Shown here piece after piece: positions 22,880 to 34,794 of a DNA stretch of 64,000 nt. The stretch lies in contig NC_054540.1 of NCBI RefSeq assembly GCF_017654505.1, forward strand, positions 44,314,054-44,378,053. Direction: 5' to 3'. The stretch is from Polyodon spathula (Eukaryota; Chordata; Actinopteri; Acipenseriformes; Polyodontidae). The notes beneath the pieces are model-generated. The model was not told the DNA's origin. It ran no database searches and saw only the letters and a list, made by a program, of their open reading frames with translations. The position numbers and the translations under genes are program-made. How positions within the stretch are numbered: position 1 is the first letter of the stretch; each line of letters begins with the position of its first letter.

Positions 22880-23760
22880 GCACAGGAGTGTGCCCCACCC
22901 CTTTGGTCCCACTGCTGATTATTTCTACTCCTTTTGAATGCATTGCAATGGACATAGTCAGCCCTTTCCTACCTTCTGACTCGGTGGGAATACGCATAAA
23001 TTAGTAGTGGTAGATTATGCAACGTGTTAGCCCGAGGCAGTCCCATTGAGATCTACTAGTGCCGCTGCAATAGCCAACGAGTTAGTACAGATTATGGCCA
23101 GAGTAGGGAAATCCTAAGAGATCTTGACTAATCCCGGAACCAGTTTTTTTTTGTCTAAAACATTACAGCAGGTATATAAAATATTAAAAATACGTCCCAT
23201 CAGGACGTCTGTTTATCATCCACAGGCGGACAGTTTGGTGGAATGCTTTAATCAGACCTTGAAGTCGATGCTGAGACGGTTTGTAACACAAAAGCTTCTT
23301 CCCTACCTCCTTTTTGCTGTGTGAGAGGTGCAGCAGAGTTCGACAGCCTCGCGGCATCCTCGTTCTGTTGAGAGAGGGGTGGGAGGAGCACAAAGGCTCA
23401 TCCATAAATGTAGTGAAGCATGTGCTCCTACTAAGAGATTACTTAAATTTGGTCGGTCATTTGGCCCAGGACAACTTAGCACTGACAACAGCAGCATTAC
23501 AACACAAATGCACTAATTCGAACCTTTCAACTAGGAGTCAAGGTAATGCTGCTACTTCCCTCATCAGAATTGAAATTGTGTGCTCAATGGCAGGGGCCAT
23601 ATGAAGTGATTCGGGCTATAGTGAAGGTGAATTATGAAATTAGACCGATCGCCATAATGAACGTGAAAATTATCATGTATAGTAAATTTATTAAAGCCCT
23701 GGCAGGCAAGGGAGGTCTTGTTTATAGCCCCAGGCAATATAGAGGATGACTTAAGCTCCT
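22880..23760 (+). pseudogene. Integrase domain of the Gmr1-like element
   Basis: DDE-type integrase core in pieces. AMDIVSPFLPSDS holds the first Asp region (about 22950). Then come VVVDYAT and a STSAAAIANELVQIMARVG helix (about 23005-23105), TNPGTSFF where Asp is usual (about 23130), and SVYHPQADSLVECFNQTLK with the catalytic Glu (23200-23260). The C-terminal part at 23580-23700 reads CAQWQGPYEVIRAIVKVNYE, the usual post-core Trp-Gln-Gly-Pro motif. Stops at about 23002 and 23115, further frame breaks and the D-to-N change make it inactive. Confidence 0.82.
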
Positions 23761-23789
23761 GTCCAAAGACTCAAAAATCATTTTGATGG

Positions 23790-25200
23790 GGGAAAATTTT
23801 TTCCAGATCAGCAACAGGAGCTGCATAAGCTTATTGAGTTCAGCGATGTTTTTTCTGACTTGCCCGGCAGAACTAACTTAGTTGAATATCACATTATCTC
23901 TCCACCAGGTGTCACCGTGCGAGAGAGACCGTACTGGATCCCAGAAAGTCAATGAAATGGCATTTTCAAAGAAGTATGGGGTATACTCGAGCTTGGGGTG
24001 ATTGAACCTTCCAGGAGCAAGGGGTGCAGTCCTATTGTCATAGTGGCCAAGAAAGACAATACGAACCGCTTGTGTGTAGATTTCAGAAAGGTAAAAGCTA
24101 TTGCCAAGTTCGATAAGTACCCCATGCCTCAGGTCGATGAACTTCTAGATAGACTAGGAAAAGCAATGTTTATCTCCACTCTGGACCTGACAAAGGGATA
24201 CTGGCAGATCCCCTTAACCCGCAGTTTTTGAGAGAAAACCGCATTTTCAACACCTGAAGGGCTGTTTCACTTTATAACCATGACATTTGGGCTACATGGT
24301 GCGTCTGCTGCCTTTAAGAGACTGGTGGACCAGGTTTTACACCCACATCATGAATATGCAGCAGTTTATATTGATGGCGTGGTTATTTACAGCTCCACCT
24401 GGCGAGAGCATTTAGCTAGGATTATAGCTGTCCTTCAGTCTCTAAGGGTAGCCCGGCTGACAGCTAACTTGGGAAAATGTGCATTTGCCAAAACAGAGAC
24501 TCAATTTGTGGGATTTTTAATGAGGAATGGAAGGGCGAGACCCGTAGTCAGCAAAATCCAGGCTTTGGTTGACGCGGCGATCCCCAAAACCAAGACTCAG
24601 GTGAGGTCACTACTGGGATTAGTCAGTTATTACTGCCGCTTTATCCCCGAGGTATGCCACAGTGGTTAACCCGTTAGTTGACCTCACCAAAAAGAGTGCG
24701 TCAAATTTAATTAAATGGTCAGCTGAGTGTCAGGGGGCGTTTTATACTATTAAGCATAGACTTTGCTAGGCCCCCACTCTTATCACACCAGATTTCCCCA
24801 AGAGATTCACCCTCCACACCGATGCATCGGATGCAGGTTTGGGTGCTGTCTTGTCCCAAAAGGTAGCTGGAGTAGAACACTTGAAACTGTACATCAGTAA
24901 AAAGATGCTACCTCGGGAACGCAACTACTCCGTAGTCAAAAAGGAGTGTTTGGCCATTAAATGGGCTACTCACTCCTTATGATACTACCTGCTGGGGCAC
25001 TCATTTGATCTTGTCACAGGCCACGCCCCACTCAAGTGGTTAAGCACGATGAAGGACAACAATGCCCAAATAACTCAATGGTATCTGGCATTGCAGCCCT
25101 TCATGTACCACATGGTACACCGTGCGGGGAAGGACCAGCAAAATGCAGATTATTTTTCCCGGGAGGGGGGAGTAATGAGAAAGATAGATTCAGCTGAATG
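23790..25200 (+). pseudogene. RT and RNase H of the Gmr1-like element
   Basis: After the integrase come a linker (FSDVFSDLPGRTNLVEYHI) and RT: VIEPSRSKGCSPIVIVAKKD, LCVDFRKVKAI, FISTLDLTKGYWQIPL, MTFGLHGASAAFKRLVD. The catalytic box reads VYIDGVVIYS in place of YxDD, so the second Asp is Gly. LLGLVSYYCRFIPE follows. The RNase H portion reads FTLHTDASDAGLGAVLSQ and TGHAPLKWL. It ends at KDQQNADYFSREGG near 25170, next to the purine run GGGAGGGGGGAG at 25160-25171. A stop after SF (24229) and several frameshifts around 24670-25000 are visible. Confidence 0.85.
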
Positions 25201-25222
25201 TTCCTTCAGCTCCACTCTGAGC

Positions 25223-25340
25223 AGTGGGATATGTGATGGAAATATAGTTCTGGTTGGAAATCTCCCTCCCGACCTGTGAGGGCACAAAATAGCGAAAGGG
25301 AAAGTCGGCACACAGCGCAGCTTGACTGCACTTATTGCAA
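25223..25340 (+). mobile_element. Partial 3' LTR of the Gmr1-like element
   Basis: Starts TGTGATGGAAATATAG and contains CTCCCTCCCGACCTGTGAGG. The same start is shared by the two LTRs at 32881-34037 read on their minus strand. After about 60 bp the similarity fades. The rest of the LTR is missing and is followed by a (TA)n tract. Confidence 0.7.
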
Positions 25341-25369
25341 CTATAACGTTGAATTTATTGATATAAATA

Positions 25370-25371
<2 letters not shown>

Positions 25372-25429
<58 letters not shown>
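25372..25429. repeat. (AT)n microsatellite
   Basis: About 28 uninterrupted AT units, followed by GTGTGTG. Confidence 0.95.
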
Positions 25430-25436
<7 letters not shown>

Positions 25437-25541
25437 TTTCTGGCAGTCAGCTCACAGTGGCTGTTGTAAACACTCTTGTAAACACGGTAGCAAATTCGTA
25501 AATGTTTTTTACTAATATTATTAGTAGTGTTTTCCATTCTG

Positions 25542-25647
25542 ATTGCCCATGAATTTTCTGGACTATCTGTGGCGCAGAAAAAAAAATGATTATGAGCAAG
25601 ACCTCCAAAATGATTTCAAGCTGCCTATAAGCACAAAGGTTAGTGCT
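25542..25647 (+). repeat. 106-bp direct duplication, copy 1
   Basis: Starts ATTGCCCATGAATTTTCTGG. It is repeated at 26288-26393 with a single observed mismatch (TTATGAG versus TTACGAG). Confidence 0.95.
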
Positions 25648-25730
25648 CCAGTATGTAAAAACAAAGACCTTTAATGTGTAAGGGCCTGTTTTAGAGTATT
25701 AGAGCAAAATTAATGAAAATATTACAGACA

Positions 25731-25732
<2 letters not shown>

Positions 25733-25789
<57 letters not shown>

Positions 25790-25793
25790 TATT
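25733..25793. repeat. (ATT)n microsatellite
   Basis: About 19 ATT units. Confidence 0.95.
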
Positions 25794-26085
25794 AAGTACC
25801 GCGATTAGCTTTCTTATCCTTCAAATCTGTAAAACACTATGCAGTTTTAAAATAATGCCTCATAATTTTAACCTTTTCATGGAACGTTTATGCCTATCTT
25901 CTTCACCGGAGTGTGCTTATACTCAGATGACAAATGTGAGATACTATAGCAGTCATTTTCGTTGAAAAGGAACAGCATCCAATTATAACCCTATGTGTTT
26001 ATTTACACATCTATATGGTATGACAGTAAAGACCCCAAGGTTGTCCTTCACAGTGCCATTTAATATCCCAATCATGCGGTTTCTA

Positions 26086-26612
26086 AATGAACCATCTTCA
26101 AAATAAATTAACCATATTGTTTATGAATTAACCATGCTGCTATAAATTAACCATCTTGAAAATAAATTAATCATACTGTTTGCAAATGAACCATACTGGT
26201 TGTAAATTAACCATTTAAAAAAAAAGAACCATCTTGAAAATACATTTACTGTATAATGTTTGTAATAACCATCCTGAAAATAAATTAATTGCCCATGAAT
26301 TTTCTGGACTATCTGTGGCGCAGAAAAAAAAATGATTACGAGCAAGACCTCCAAAATGATTTCAAGCTGCCTATAAGCACAAAGGTTAGTGCTTATATAA
26401 TGAATCAGTATGTTAAAAACATAAATTAACCATCCTAAAAATAAATTAACCATACTGTTTATAAATTAGCCATACTGTTTGCCCACCCTGAAATTAAATT
26501 AACCATACTGTTCGTAAATGAATCATCTTGAAAATAAATTAACCATTCTGTTTATAAATTAACCATCTTGAAAATAAATTAACCATAATGTTCGTAAATT
26601 AACCAATTCATT
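26086..26612. repeat. AT-rich minisatellite (AAATTAACCAT units)
   Basis: Degenerate repeats of about 22 bp, alternating '...AAATTAACCATACTGTTT' and '...AAATTAACCATCTTGAA'. It is interrupted at 26288-26393 by copy 2 of the 106-bp duplication. Confidence 0.9.
26288..26393 (+). repeat. 106-bp direct duplication, copy 2 (inside the minisatellite)
   Basis: Near-identical to 25542-25647, in the same orientation about 746 bp downstream. It sits inside the AT-rich minisatellite. Confidence 0.95.
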
Positions 26613-29600
26613 ATTTCCAGAACGGCACTCAAGCGCAATTGTTTTTTTTTAACACGTTTAGAACTATGTAATATTTTTTGCAAAGCAAGGGGCAAGCCGT
26701 ATTCACTAGAATGTAGTTTGTGGTATAACATCAGAAAACGAATCCTGTACAGTCGTGTTATACTTTCCACAAGATGTCACTGCAGCAGTGGGACGGCATG
26801 ATCACTGTACAATACTGGACCAAGCGAACAGTTAGCAGCACATAAATTAATCACCCTGCCAGGGAAATGAAACAGAATTTGCTTCTTAATTGTATCACAT
26901 TATTATTTTGTACTTTTCTGAATTGAGAACATGACTAATTTGACATAAACAATTGAAATTGCTTTTTGAATCAGTAAAAGTAAAATAAAACCACAACATT
27001 GTTTCAATCTTTATTTCAGGATCAGTAGAGATGCAGTTTGTCTTTTTCCCCCAATAGTTAACAAACCTCAACTCATTAACCCTCAGCATGTACATATACT
27101 TTCTGTATTACTACATTCACTACGCACACAATTTAACACACTTACTTGTTTCTGATCATATCATTTTATGATTCTGTTGTAATAATTTGTAATAAATAAT
27201 GCAACAAACTTATTTTTAATAAAGTATGTTTTTTTTTTGGTTTTTTTCTCTTTTTTTTTTTGATTGCTTGTTTGTTTGTTTTTAACCTAGAGAATCAGGG
27301 CTTTCATTATCCAAATCACAGAATAAAAAAACAACAAAATAAATGTTTTATTATAAATATGATTTCAATCAGTCACGAGTACAAATTAAAATATATTAAA
27401 TGTTTTGGATACCGTAATTAAATCCTGTATTCTCTATGTTTTTAAAAAACAAAAACAAACAAAAAAAAAAAAACATTTAAGTGTAGAAAACAGCTGATTA
27501 AAAATCATATGCATATGTATAAAAAACATTTTTATCACCTTATGGAATTATTAACTAATTTATTGCAAAAGTCTACCGGAAGCCACAATAATAGTATAGT
27601 ATTTCATGTTAGAGTTTGAAATGTCACATTTTTTAATTTTTGTCATTTTTCAGAGTATATGGAAAACTACAAAGTGTTGTGTAATTCTTTATGTTAAAGA
27701 AGCATTATTCAGCAGGTTTCATTCCACTTTATGAAGCAACATTAGTTCATTCTTAGGGTGCTGCAAAAATTTTCACTATAATTATATATCCACTCCTAGG
27801 AGCTCGAAATATATTTTTCTATAGCTAAATCATGAAACTAATGGGCAATCTTTAGTATTTATATATTTATGTATATGGGGGAGTTACAAGAAAAATAAAC
27901 AGTTTTTATCATTAAAAAATAATATATGGCTATTATTTACAAGCAATGACCGCTTAAGAGGATATTAACGCTTTTAGAAACATTTTGTATGAGAGTACAA
28001 ATCTATAAAGGCCTTTTAGCTGTAGAAAGAATCTTGAGAGTAGACTGGTCATTATCTATAGAATAGTGACTGCTCTACTCACTGTAAGCTTTTTAGCAGA
28101 AGAATACATGCACATATTTATTTATTTGTTTGTTTATTTATTCATTGATTTTTTTTATACAGTTTCAGGCACCATCACCATTTTTCTTTTTTAGACTCAA
28201 AGCTGCTCCACAGCGAGATGAAGAATGAAGCATTTGGCAGGAGATTCATATGTCATTAATGACCCAGTAATCAGATGTAGCTGTGCAATTATATCAGACA
28301 GACCCTACACTGAATACTGAGCCACCAGAGACATCCAAACAGAAGGGGAGGCCTAGGAAATCTGTCAATGAAACTGAAAAAAACAAAGATCCATTCAGAA
28401 TAATAACAGCTATTCAGCATAGTATTCAAGACATGACATTGCGTATGCTAGTACCACATGATGATGTTCTGAAACTCCATGTTCTGAAAATGAAAGTCTG
28501 CGTTAGTCGAACTTTGGTACCATATACTGTTCCTAGCATGGTCTGGCAATGGTTAACCATTGTAAATCATGTTTTTTACAAATATGTGTGATTGCTGCAT
28601 GTTTTTTTTTTTTTACATTCCTCTTGCCAATCACCCTATAACAGCGGACAATACCCCAGTAAACTTGTGTATTGCAATGACACACTCACCATGAATACAG
28701 TCTCTTAGATGCAAACTGTGATTAAACTAACCCAGTTTCCTGTGGAAAAATATTACTATCTTGTTCCAGGACATATTTATTAAAATGTACAGTTTCTACA
28801 TGCAAAGCACTCTTTAAAAAATACAACACACATCTTTTATGTAACTTGACACCTTTATAAAAAGGGACTAGTATTTATGTAATTTTAGTATCACCCATGA
28901 TAAAAGCATTAGCCAGGATTTAAATTTCAGTCTGTTTTTTAAATCATACATCCCCAAATATTACACACATACCAGCAGCACCTGTGTCTCACAGTATACC
29001 TGGTACTATGGCTTATACAGCTGTCCTTGTGCTACCAGTGCCCCTCAGTATAGAAACCTTGCCACTGCAGTGCCACTGTCTGTCTGCACTACCACTGAAG
29101 ATCATTTGATCAGAAGAAAAGACAAGCAAGCATAGTTTTCAAATAGGGTGCACCGAAACCCTACATGAGCTCTAATCTATTTGTGTTGTGCAGAAGGGGA
29201 ATACCACATTCTTTGTGTTGTTCACGTGGCTATTTCCCCTGTCTCTGTGTGACCTGGAATATTGCCAAGGTTCTGTCGGCCTGTGTTCTTCTATTCATGC
29301 TGTGCATATCTGACAATGGGATTCCTAAATTAACATTAATTACATTGGCTGACGCATGCTACACCATATTTTTATACCAAAAACGTACCATGGGTCATCA
29401 TTTCCAGACCATGCTTGGTTCGTATATGCCACCACAGCCGAGTCATCTCAGGTCACAATGGTCATTGCTGTACCATCAGTGACAATGAAACAATCATGGA
29501 CAGTTACTGAGACACTGGGATTATCCAAACTCACATATTGCTGATATGACTATGCTATATAGGAAATAAATAAATAATTAAACATATCCACGATACATTT

Positions 29601-30570
29601 AGGTCATTTTCAAATATATTCAAAATGTATCAAAGTGGCAGATAGTCTGGATATGTATATTCAAATTAGGGGTTTTATTTTGTCTAAATAACAATAGAAA
29701 AACTAACATCTAATAACATTTTCTGCCTCATTTTACCTAACATTTTACATATAAATAAAACATGAACAAAGATGAGAAATGTTTTGTTTAAACTCGACAT
29801 GATCAGGAATGAAATTGTACTTGGAATTAACTAAAACACTTCTTGACAAGTTTTATATAAATATGCATATGCAATATCGCATATATATTTTAGAGGTATT
29901 TTCTAAAAAAAAATATTTTAGAAAAGCAGCAAAGTATTCAAAATGATGGAATGTGAATTTAATTGGAATGTCAATGTAATTAACTTAGTAATTATATTAA
30001 AAAGCATTTTAACTCAACATTCATTATGATAGCCAAGGTTGCTAATATAATCAAGTGCTGAATTAATCATTAATTGATGTTCAGGTCATATAAGTGCAAT
30101 ATGTAATTACATTGCTATTAAAGTAACTTAATATACCTGAAAGGTGCTTAACATATGGCATATCAGATTTCCTGGTAAGTTCTATATCCTGAAGTAATAA
30201 GTGCCTGGGGCTATAAACACTACATTATCATCTACATTTACAAGTTATGAAATAAGATTTTCAAAACCATGAACAACCACTCTATCAGAACCTAACCACT
30301 ATTCTAAAGCTTAAACAATTATAAAGGATATCAAAAGGCAAAAGTGAAATGTTTATGGACAATTTAAATAATCCATGAATGGCTTCTTTAACTGGTGAAG
30401 TTACACAGGCTGGGCTGCAGCACTGTACCCTGGGTTGTTCTGAAACATAACGACCATATGTGCCACAAAAGTAGTTCATGAACAGTGAATATTAACACAG
30501 TGAATATGTGTTAGTCCGACACAAGCGGTCAATTGCACCCGAAGAAAAAAGCATAATAACTGTAAGCAAA
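26613..30570. other. AT-rich unassigned region
   Basis: About 4 kb with T- and A-runs (27230-27265, 27460-27475) and no gene, RNA or repeat family that I can support. An open frame at 28283-28591 (plus) contains KQKGRPRKS, an AT-hook-like core. It has no other support. Confidence 0.4.
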
Positions 30571-30715
30571 CCTCAGTGTGAGCATACTATACCTGCTCCA
30601 ACGAACCTCTCCTCTGTTCTTCAGAAGACAATGTGGATGCATACCTCAGTTTGAGCATACGATACCTGTCTCAACGCACCTCTCCTCTGTTCTTCAGAAG
30701 ACAATGTAGCTAGTA
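30571..30715. repeat. 73-bp tandem duplication
   Basis: Unit 1 starts CCTCAGTGTGAGCATACTAT at 30571; unit 2 starts CCTCAGTTTGAGCATACGAT at 30644. Both end CTGTTCTTCAGAAGACAATG and similar. A few substitutions separate them. Confidence 0.9.
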
Positions 30716-31834
30716 CATCCTTCCTGCTTCATGCAAGCCAGAATTCTAAGAATACTTAAAGTTACTTCCTTAGCCAAACATTGTAAACTACAGCCTGTTG
30801 CCTCTTCATAGATAAAACCCAGGTCAGAATAACAGCCATTAGGCTTTGCTTCAATCAAAAATGCAATTGGTGTGCGTTTGAGGAAGTAATAGAGCAAGCA
30901 CTGCTATTAGTACTGCGTACTTTGAATTCCCCTGAGTCTCCACGCCTTCATGGGAATTATGAAGCATGTTACTCACCTTGCAGGGACAGTCCCTAAGAGA
31001 AACACTATAATATTAGTACACATCGTTAAGACTCATATATTTCATTATCAGAAACGTTGGATATTTACCCTTACACCCTCCAAAAAAAAAAAAAAAAAAG
31101 CATTTGAAAAAATTATAGGTTAGACAGATTCATTCCATGCAAGTGTAATTGTCGTAGATTACAGGGACTTTCTTACCAGAGCTGGGATTTTTCATGACCG
31201 GCAATGTGAAAGTGCTAGACTGGGTTTCCCACAAGTAAAAACTTTACTGGTTTACTTTCTGTCTTCCCTCACCCATCATTTGTCAATGGGGATTTATGAA
31301 GGAAGGTGTTTTTTGTCTTCTCCCATTTTCATAATGGTGAATATTTTGTCTTCCACTGGGGATGACACAGTTATGCATATCAGTACATCACACAGGAAAT
31401 ACAAAGCCTGGGAGGGGCATTTGCACTGGGTGCAGCTGTGTGCCACTGGCACTGAATTGAGATCAAACAGGGTTGAACTGGGACTGTCAGCCCAGTTAGG
31501 ATTGGGACTCACGCAGTATCACTTTACTATTTACCATAAGGTGCAGAAGGAGAAAGGAGGTACAGCTCAAATGAGTCGTTTTTGTTAAATGAGAAAAAAC
31601 TGAAAAAATGTTATTATTTAGCAATATTATCTCTTCTTCCCTTTTTTCTTCTGCATTAAAAGGTATTTAAAAGAAGAAATTCAAAGACACTTCACCTACC
31701 AGTCAGACCATGCCACCTAAAAATAAGAAAATCTAAAAAATAATCAAACAAACTTCTACACAATGGAGGGAGGACCTGTGTTTGGTTCGGATTGCACCAA
31801 GGAGAAAAATATCTTAATATTAAAGATCTAGCAA
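30716..31834. other. Unassigned region
   Basis: No supported gene. It contains a 17-base A run at about 31082. The open frame at 31280-31588 (plus) shows no recognisable domain. Confidence 0.35.
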
Positions 31835-32685
31835 GAATCAACGTGGGTTCAGGGTGAAGCATTACACTGATGTTCTGGGTTGTAAGAATCAGCGTGGGTT
31901 CAGTGAAGCATTACACTGATTTCTGAGTTGTAAGAATCAGTGTGGGTTCAGTGAAGCGTTACACTGATGTTCTGAGTTGTAAGAATCAGCGTGGGTTCAG
32001 TGAAGCGTTACACTGATGTTCTGAGTTGTAAGAATCAGCGTGGGTTCAGTGAAGCATTACACTGATGTTCTGAGTTGTAAGAATCAGCGTGGGTTCAGTG
32101 AAGCGTTACACTGATGTTCTGAGTTGTAAGAATCAGCGTGGGTTCAGGGTGAAGCGTTACACTGATGTTCTGAGTTGTAAGAATCAGCGTGGGTTCAGTG
32201 AAGCGTTACACTGATGTTCTGAGTTGTAAGAATCAGCGTGGGTTCAGTGAAGCGTTACACTGATGTTCTGAGTTGTAAGAATCAGCGTGGGTTCAGTGAA
32301 GCGTTACACTGATGTTCTGAGTTGTAAGAATCAGCGTGGGTTCAGTGAAGCGTTACACTGATGTTCTGAGTTGTAAGAATCAGCGTGGGTTCAGGGTGAA
32401 GCGTTACACTGATGTTCTGAGTTGTAAGAATCAGCGTGGGTTCAGGGTGAAGCGTTACACTGATGTTCTGAGTTGTAAGAATCAGCGTGGGTTCAGGGTG
32501 AAGCGTTACACTGATGTTCTGAGTTGTAAGAATCAGCGTGGGTTCAGGGTGAAGCGTGATGTTACACTGATGTTCTGAGTTGTAAGAGTCAGCGTGGGTT
32601 CAGTGAAGTGTTACACTGATGTTCTGAGTTGTAAGAATCAGCGTGGGTTCAGGGTGAAGCGTTACACTGATGCTCTGAGTTGTTT
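31835..32685 (+). repeat. 49/51-bp minisatellite, about 17 copies
   Basis: Unit core: AATCAGCGTGGGTTCA, then GTGAAGCGTTACACTGATG, then TTCTGAGTTGTAAG. Most units are 49 bp; some have two extra bases (CAGGGTGAAG instead of CAGTGAAG), making 51 bp. Runs of 51-bp units stay in frame, so 32336-32578 appears as an open frame of repeated VKRYTDVLSCKNQRGFR. I regard that as a by-product, not a gene. Confidence 0.97.
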
Positions 32686-32880
32686 CTTTAGTTTTGTCAC
32701 ATTTTGAGTTTGGACGATACTGGATAGTCCCAAGTCTTTGCCATTGCAGTATCTATAACAGAAATGTGTCTGTAACACAAGTGCTGTCACCAAACGCAGG
32801 CTGTTACTGAAGCACATGGGATGTGTACACCTGTACAATCAGATAAGGAGTTATGCTAGAAGGTAAGTAATACAATGCTG

Positions 32881-33537
32881 TGCAGGAGTGATAAGCAGAC
32901 AGCTGTGATTCAGTGAATAAATGCTTTATTGCTCTGGTCTGGTGACCTCAAGATGTAAATCCCCCCACAACAATGTGTAAAGCACGGGGATAACGAAAAA
33001 CAGGGCACCGTCCTCAACAAAACAATGACACGGTTCACCAGTCCTGGGTGAGTGCAGCAGGTGTTAGTGCAGTGGTGCTCCCGACAGTGCTTATTCCTAG
33101 CGACAGCTCCGGAGGTTTGCTTTAACTGTCTATTTGTGAGACAAAGAACAGACAATTACACTGACAGACAAAAATAACACATAACACGTATTTGTTTTTT
33201 TAAACTCTGAGAGCTCCTCTCTCAGTCCTTCTCTCTCTCCCACTGTTTAACCCAAACGAAGGAAAAGATCAGCATTACCCTGGCCCCTATATGTACTCCC
33301 GCATGACATCTAGGTAAATGATTGCAGCTGCCTTATTACTTGCAGCTGCCCCTCATTTACCTTTCACGTCAAAGCAGTCTTACAACAGAGTCTCGCTTCT
33401 TTCCAAGTTGACCGACTTCCCGGTCCCAGAAACGAATTATCAGGCCAGCCCTTCCAGATACTTCTCCTCCCGTTCTTTAGCGCCCTCACAGGTCGGGAGG
33501 GAGATTTTTCACCAGAACTCATTGTATTTCTGTCACA
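32881..33537 (-). mobile_element. LTR 1 of the Gmr1-like family (about 657 bp)
   Basis: On the minus strand it starts TGTGACAGAAATACAATG and contains CTCCCTCCCGACCTGTGAGG, as at 25223. A TATA-like ACATATAGGGG region follows, then AATAAA (plus-strand TTTATT at about 32928). It ends near TGCACA at 32881. No internal coding region is attached. The far boundary is approximate, and I see no convincing target-site duplication. Confidence 0.75.
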
Positions 33538-33538
33538 G

Positions 33539-34037
33539 TGTATTACTTAATTTATAATATCTGGGTTGCCCTTCAAATAATAGTCCTGTTTTTATTATAA
33601 ATACAGTTATTTGTGATACAAGTGCAGTGCTGTTCCGGGTTTGTGCTGGCCTTTGGTGACAGCTTTGAAACACGTAACAAATAGAACAAAACAAGCTCTC
33701 ATGATTATCCACAACAATACAGGTCTTTCCAGGTCACTTAATAACAACCAAAGCGAAGGAACAGATTACAATTCTCTGTCCCCTTTTATGCTTTTCACAC
33801 ATGACCCATTGGTAAATGAGTGCAACCGTCTCTCCAATCTGCGGCTGCCGCGTCGTTTCTCTTCCGGGTCAATGTGTTCTTGCAAAGGAGTCTTGTCTTT
33901 GTCCAGACTGGCTGACTTCCTGACCCTGGAAAAGAACTGTCAGACCAGCCTATCCAAAGAATTCTGCTCTCGCTGCTTAGTACCCTCACAGGTCGAGAGA
34001 GAGATTTACAACCAAGAATCATTGTATTTCTGTCACA
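33539..34037 (-). mobile_element. LTR 2 of a related family (about 499 bp), abutting LTR 1
   Basis: The minus strand starts TGTGACAGAAATACAATG at 34037 and shares CGACCTGTGAGGG and the following order of motifs with LTR 1, but with many differences and a shorter middle. Its 3' end (AATAAAAACAGG, then GTAATACA) reaches 33539, directly in front of the start of LTR 1. Confidence 0.7.
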
Positions 34038-34323
34038 GGTGTATATTTAGTTTCAGAAACAACACTGTCAAATCCTAATTAGATACATTCAAGTATATAA
34101 CCATTTTTTATTAAACCTTGCTTTTAAAATGCATCTTGTGATTTGTTAAAACATCATAACGTGACATGTTATAGTTTCTACTGCAGCTTCAGAAATCCTT
34201 AACAATGGTACACATATATAGCAACCAGTCATAGCAACAGTGCATACACATAGTAACAGTATAGCTATGGTACATGTTCATAGCAAGAGTATATAGGCTC
34301 AAACGAGGCATGCGTGAGAGCCT

Positions 34324-34509
34324 TCAGTACAATCTCACGGCTCCATTCGGAGAAAGTGGCCCTCCTCGGGTAGCCAAAAAATGCGCCCCCGTTGACTCAG
34401 TATCCCCGGGCGCATGACAAGCAGAAATAACTGCTAGGTAAACCTTCAGTGTGGAAGGTGATCTACCAGCCTCAAGCAGATCTTGCAGAAACTGCAAGAT
34501 GGCGGGCAT
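34324..34509 (-). pseudogene. DIRS 1 tyrosine recombinase, N-terminal fragment
   Basis: MPAILQFLQDLLEAGRSPST and LKVYLAVISACHAPGDTEST match the SAM-like N-terminal domain of DIRS recombinases. The same motif appears in DIRS 2 (about 44210) and DIRS 3 (about 62320). The catalytic C-terminal half is absent. Confidence 0.75.
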
Positions 34510-34794
34510 GGGACAGGAGATTGGATCATGCCGTTAGAACGGCACCAATCTTGAGACCGTTTCCACTTATAGGCATACAGTGACCTAGTGGAATGTGCCC
34601 TAGCATTCTACAGTGTACCCACAACTGCGTCTGACAGCCCTAAGGCTGACCAGCGGTCCCTTTCAGGGCCAAACCCATAGCTGGAGCCTGCCCGGATCCA
34701 GGTGCCAAAGCATGCCTCTCGCCTGACTGAGAAGATCCCAGCGAAGCGAGATTTCCCAGGGTGGGCCGTTCAATAGCTGGCACAGGGATGAGAA

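Larger units (their letters stand above)
22710..25222 (+). mobile_element. Gmr1-like Ty3/gypsy LTR retrotransposon relic (integrase before RT)
   Basis: Plus-strand internal region in the order integrase, RT, RNase H. Canonical Ty3/gypsy elements have RT, RNase H, integrase. The inverted order is the hallmark of the Gmr1 clade, described from Atlantic cod. Gag and protease are missing: LINE C abuts the 5' side at 22709. The 3' side runs into an LTR start at about 25223. Frame breaks and stop codons are scattered through it, so it cannot encode a working polyprotein. Confidence 0.8.

Noticed and set aside
28283..28591. 102-codon frame with an AT-hook-like KQKGRPRKS
   Set aside because: One short motif only, with no other domain, no splice or poly(A) context, and AT-rich surroundings.
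32336..32578. 80-codon repeat protein
   Set aside because: Explained entirely by 51-bp minisatellite units; no gene context.
31835..32685. CRISPR-like array
   Set aside because: Units are contiguous tandem repeats without unique spacers, in a vertebrate genome.
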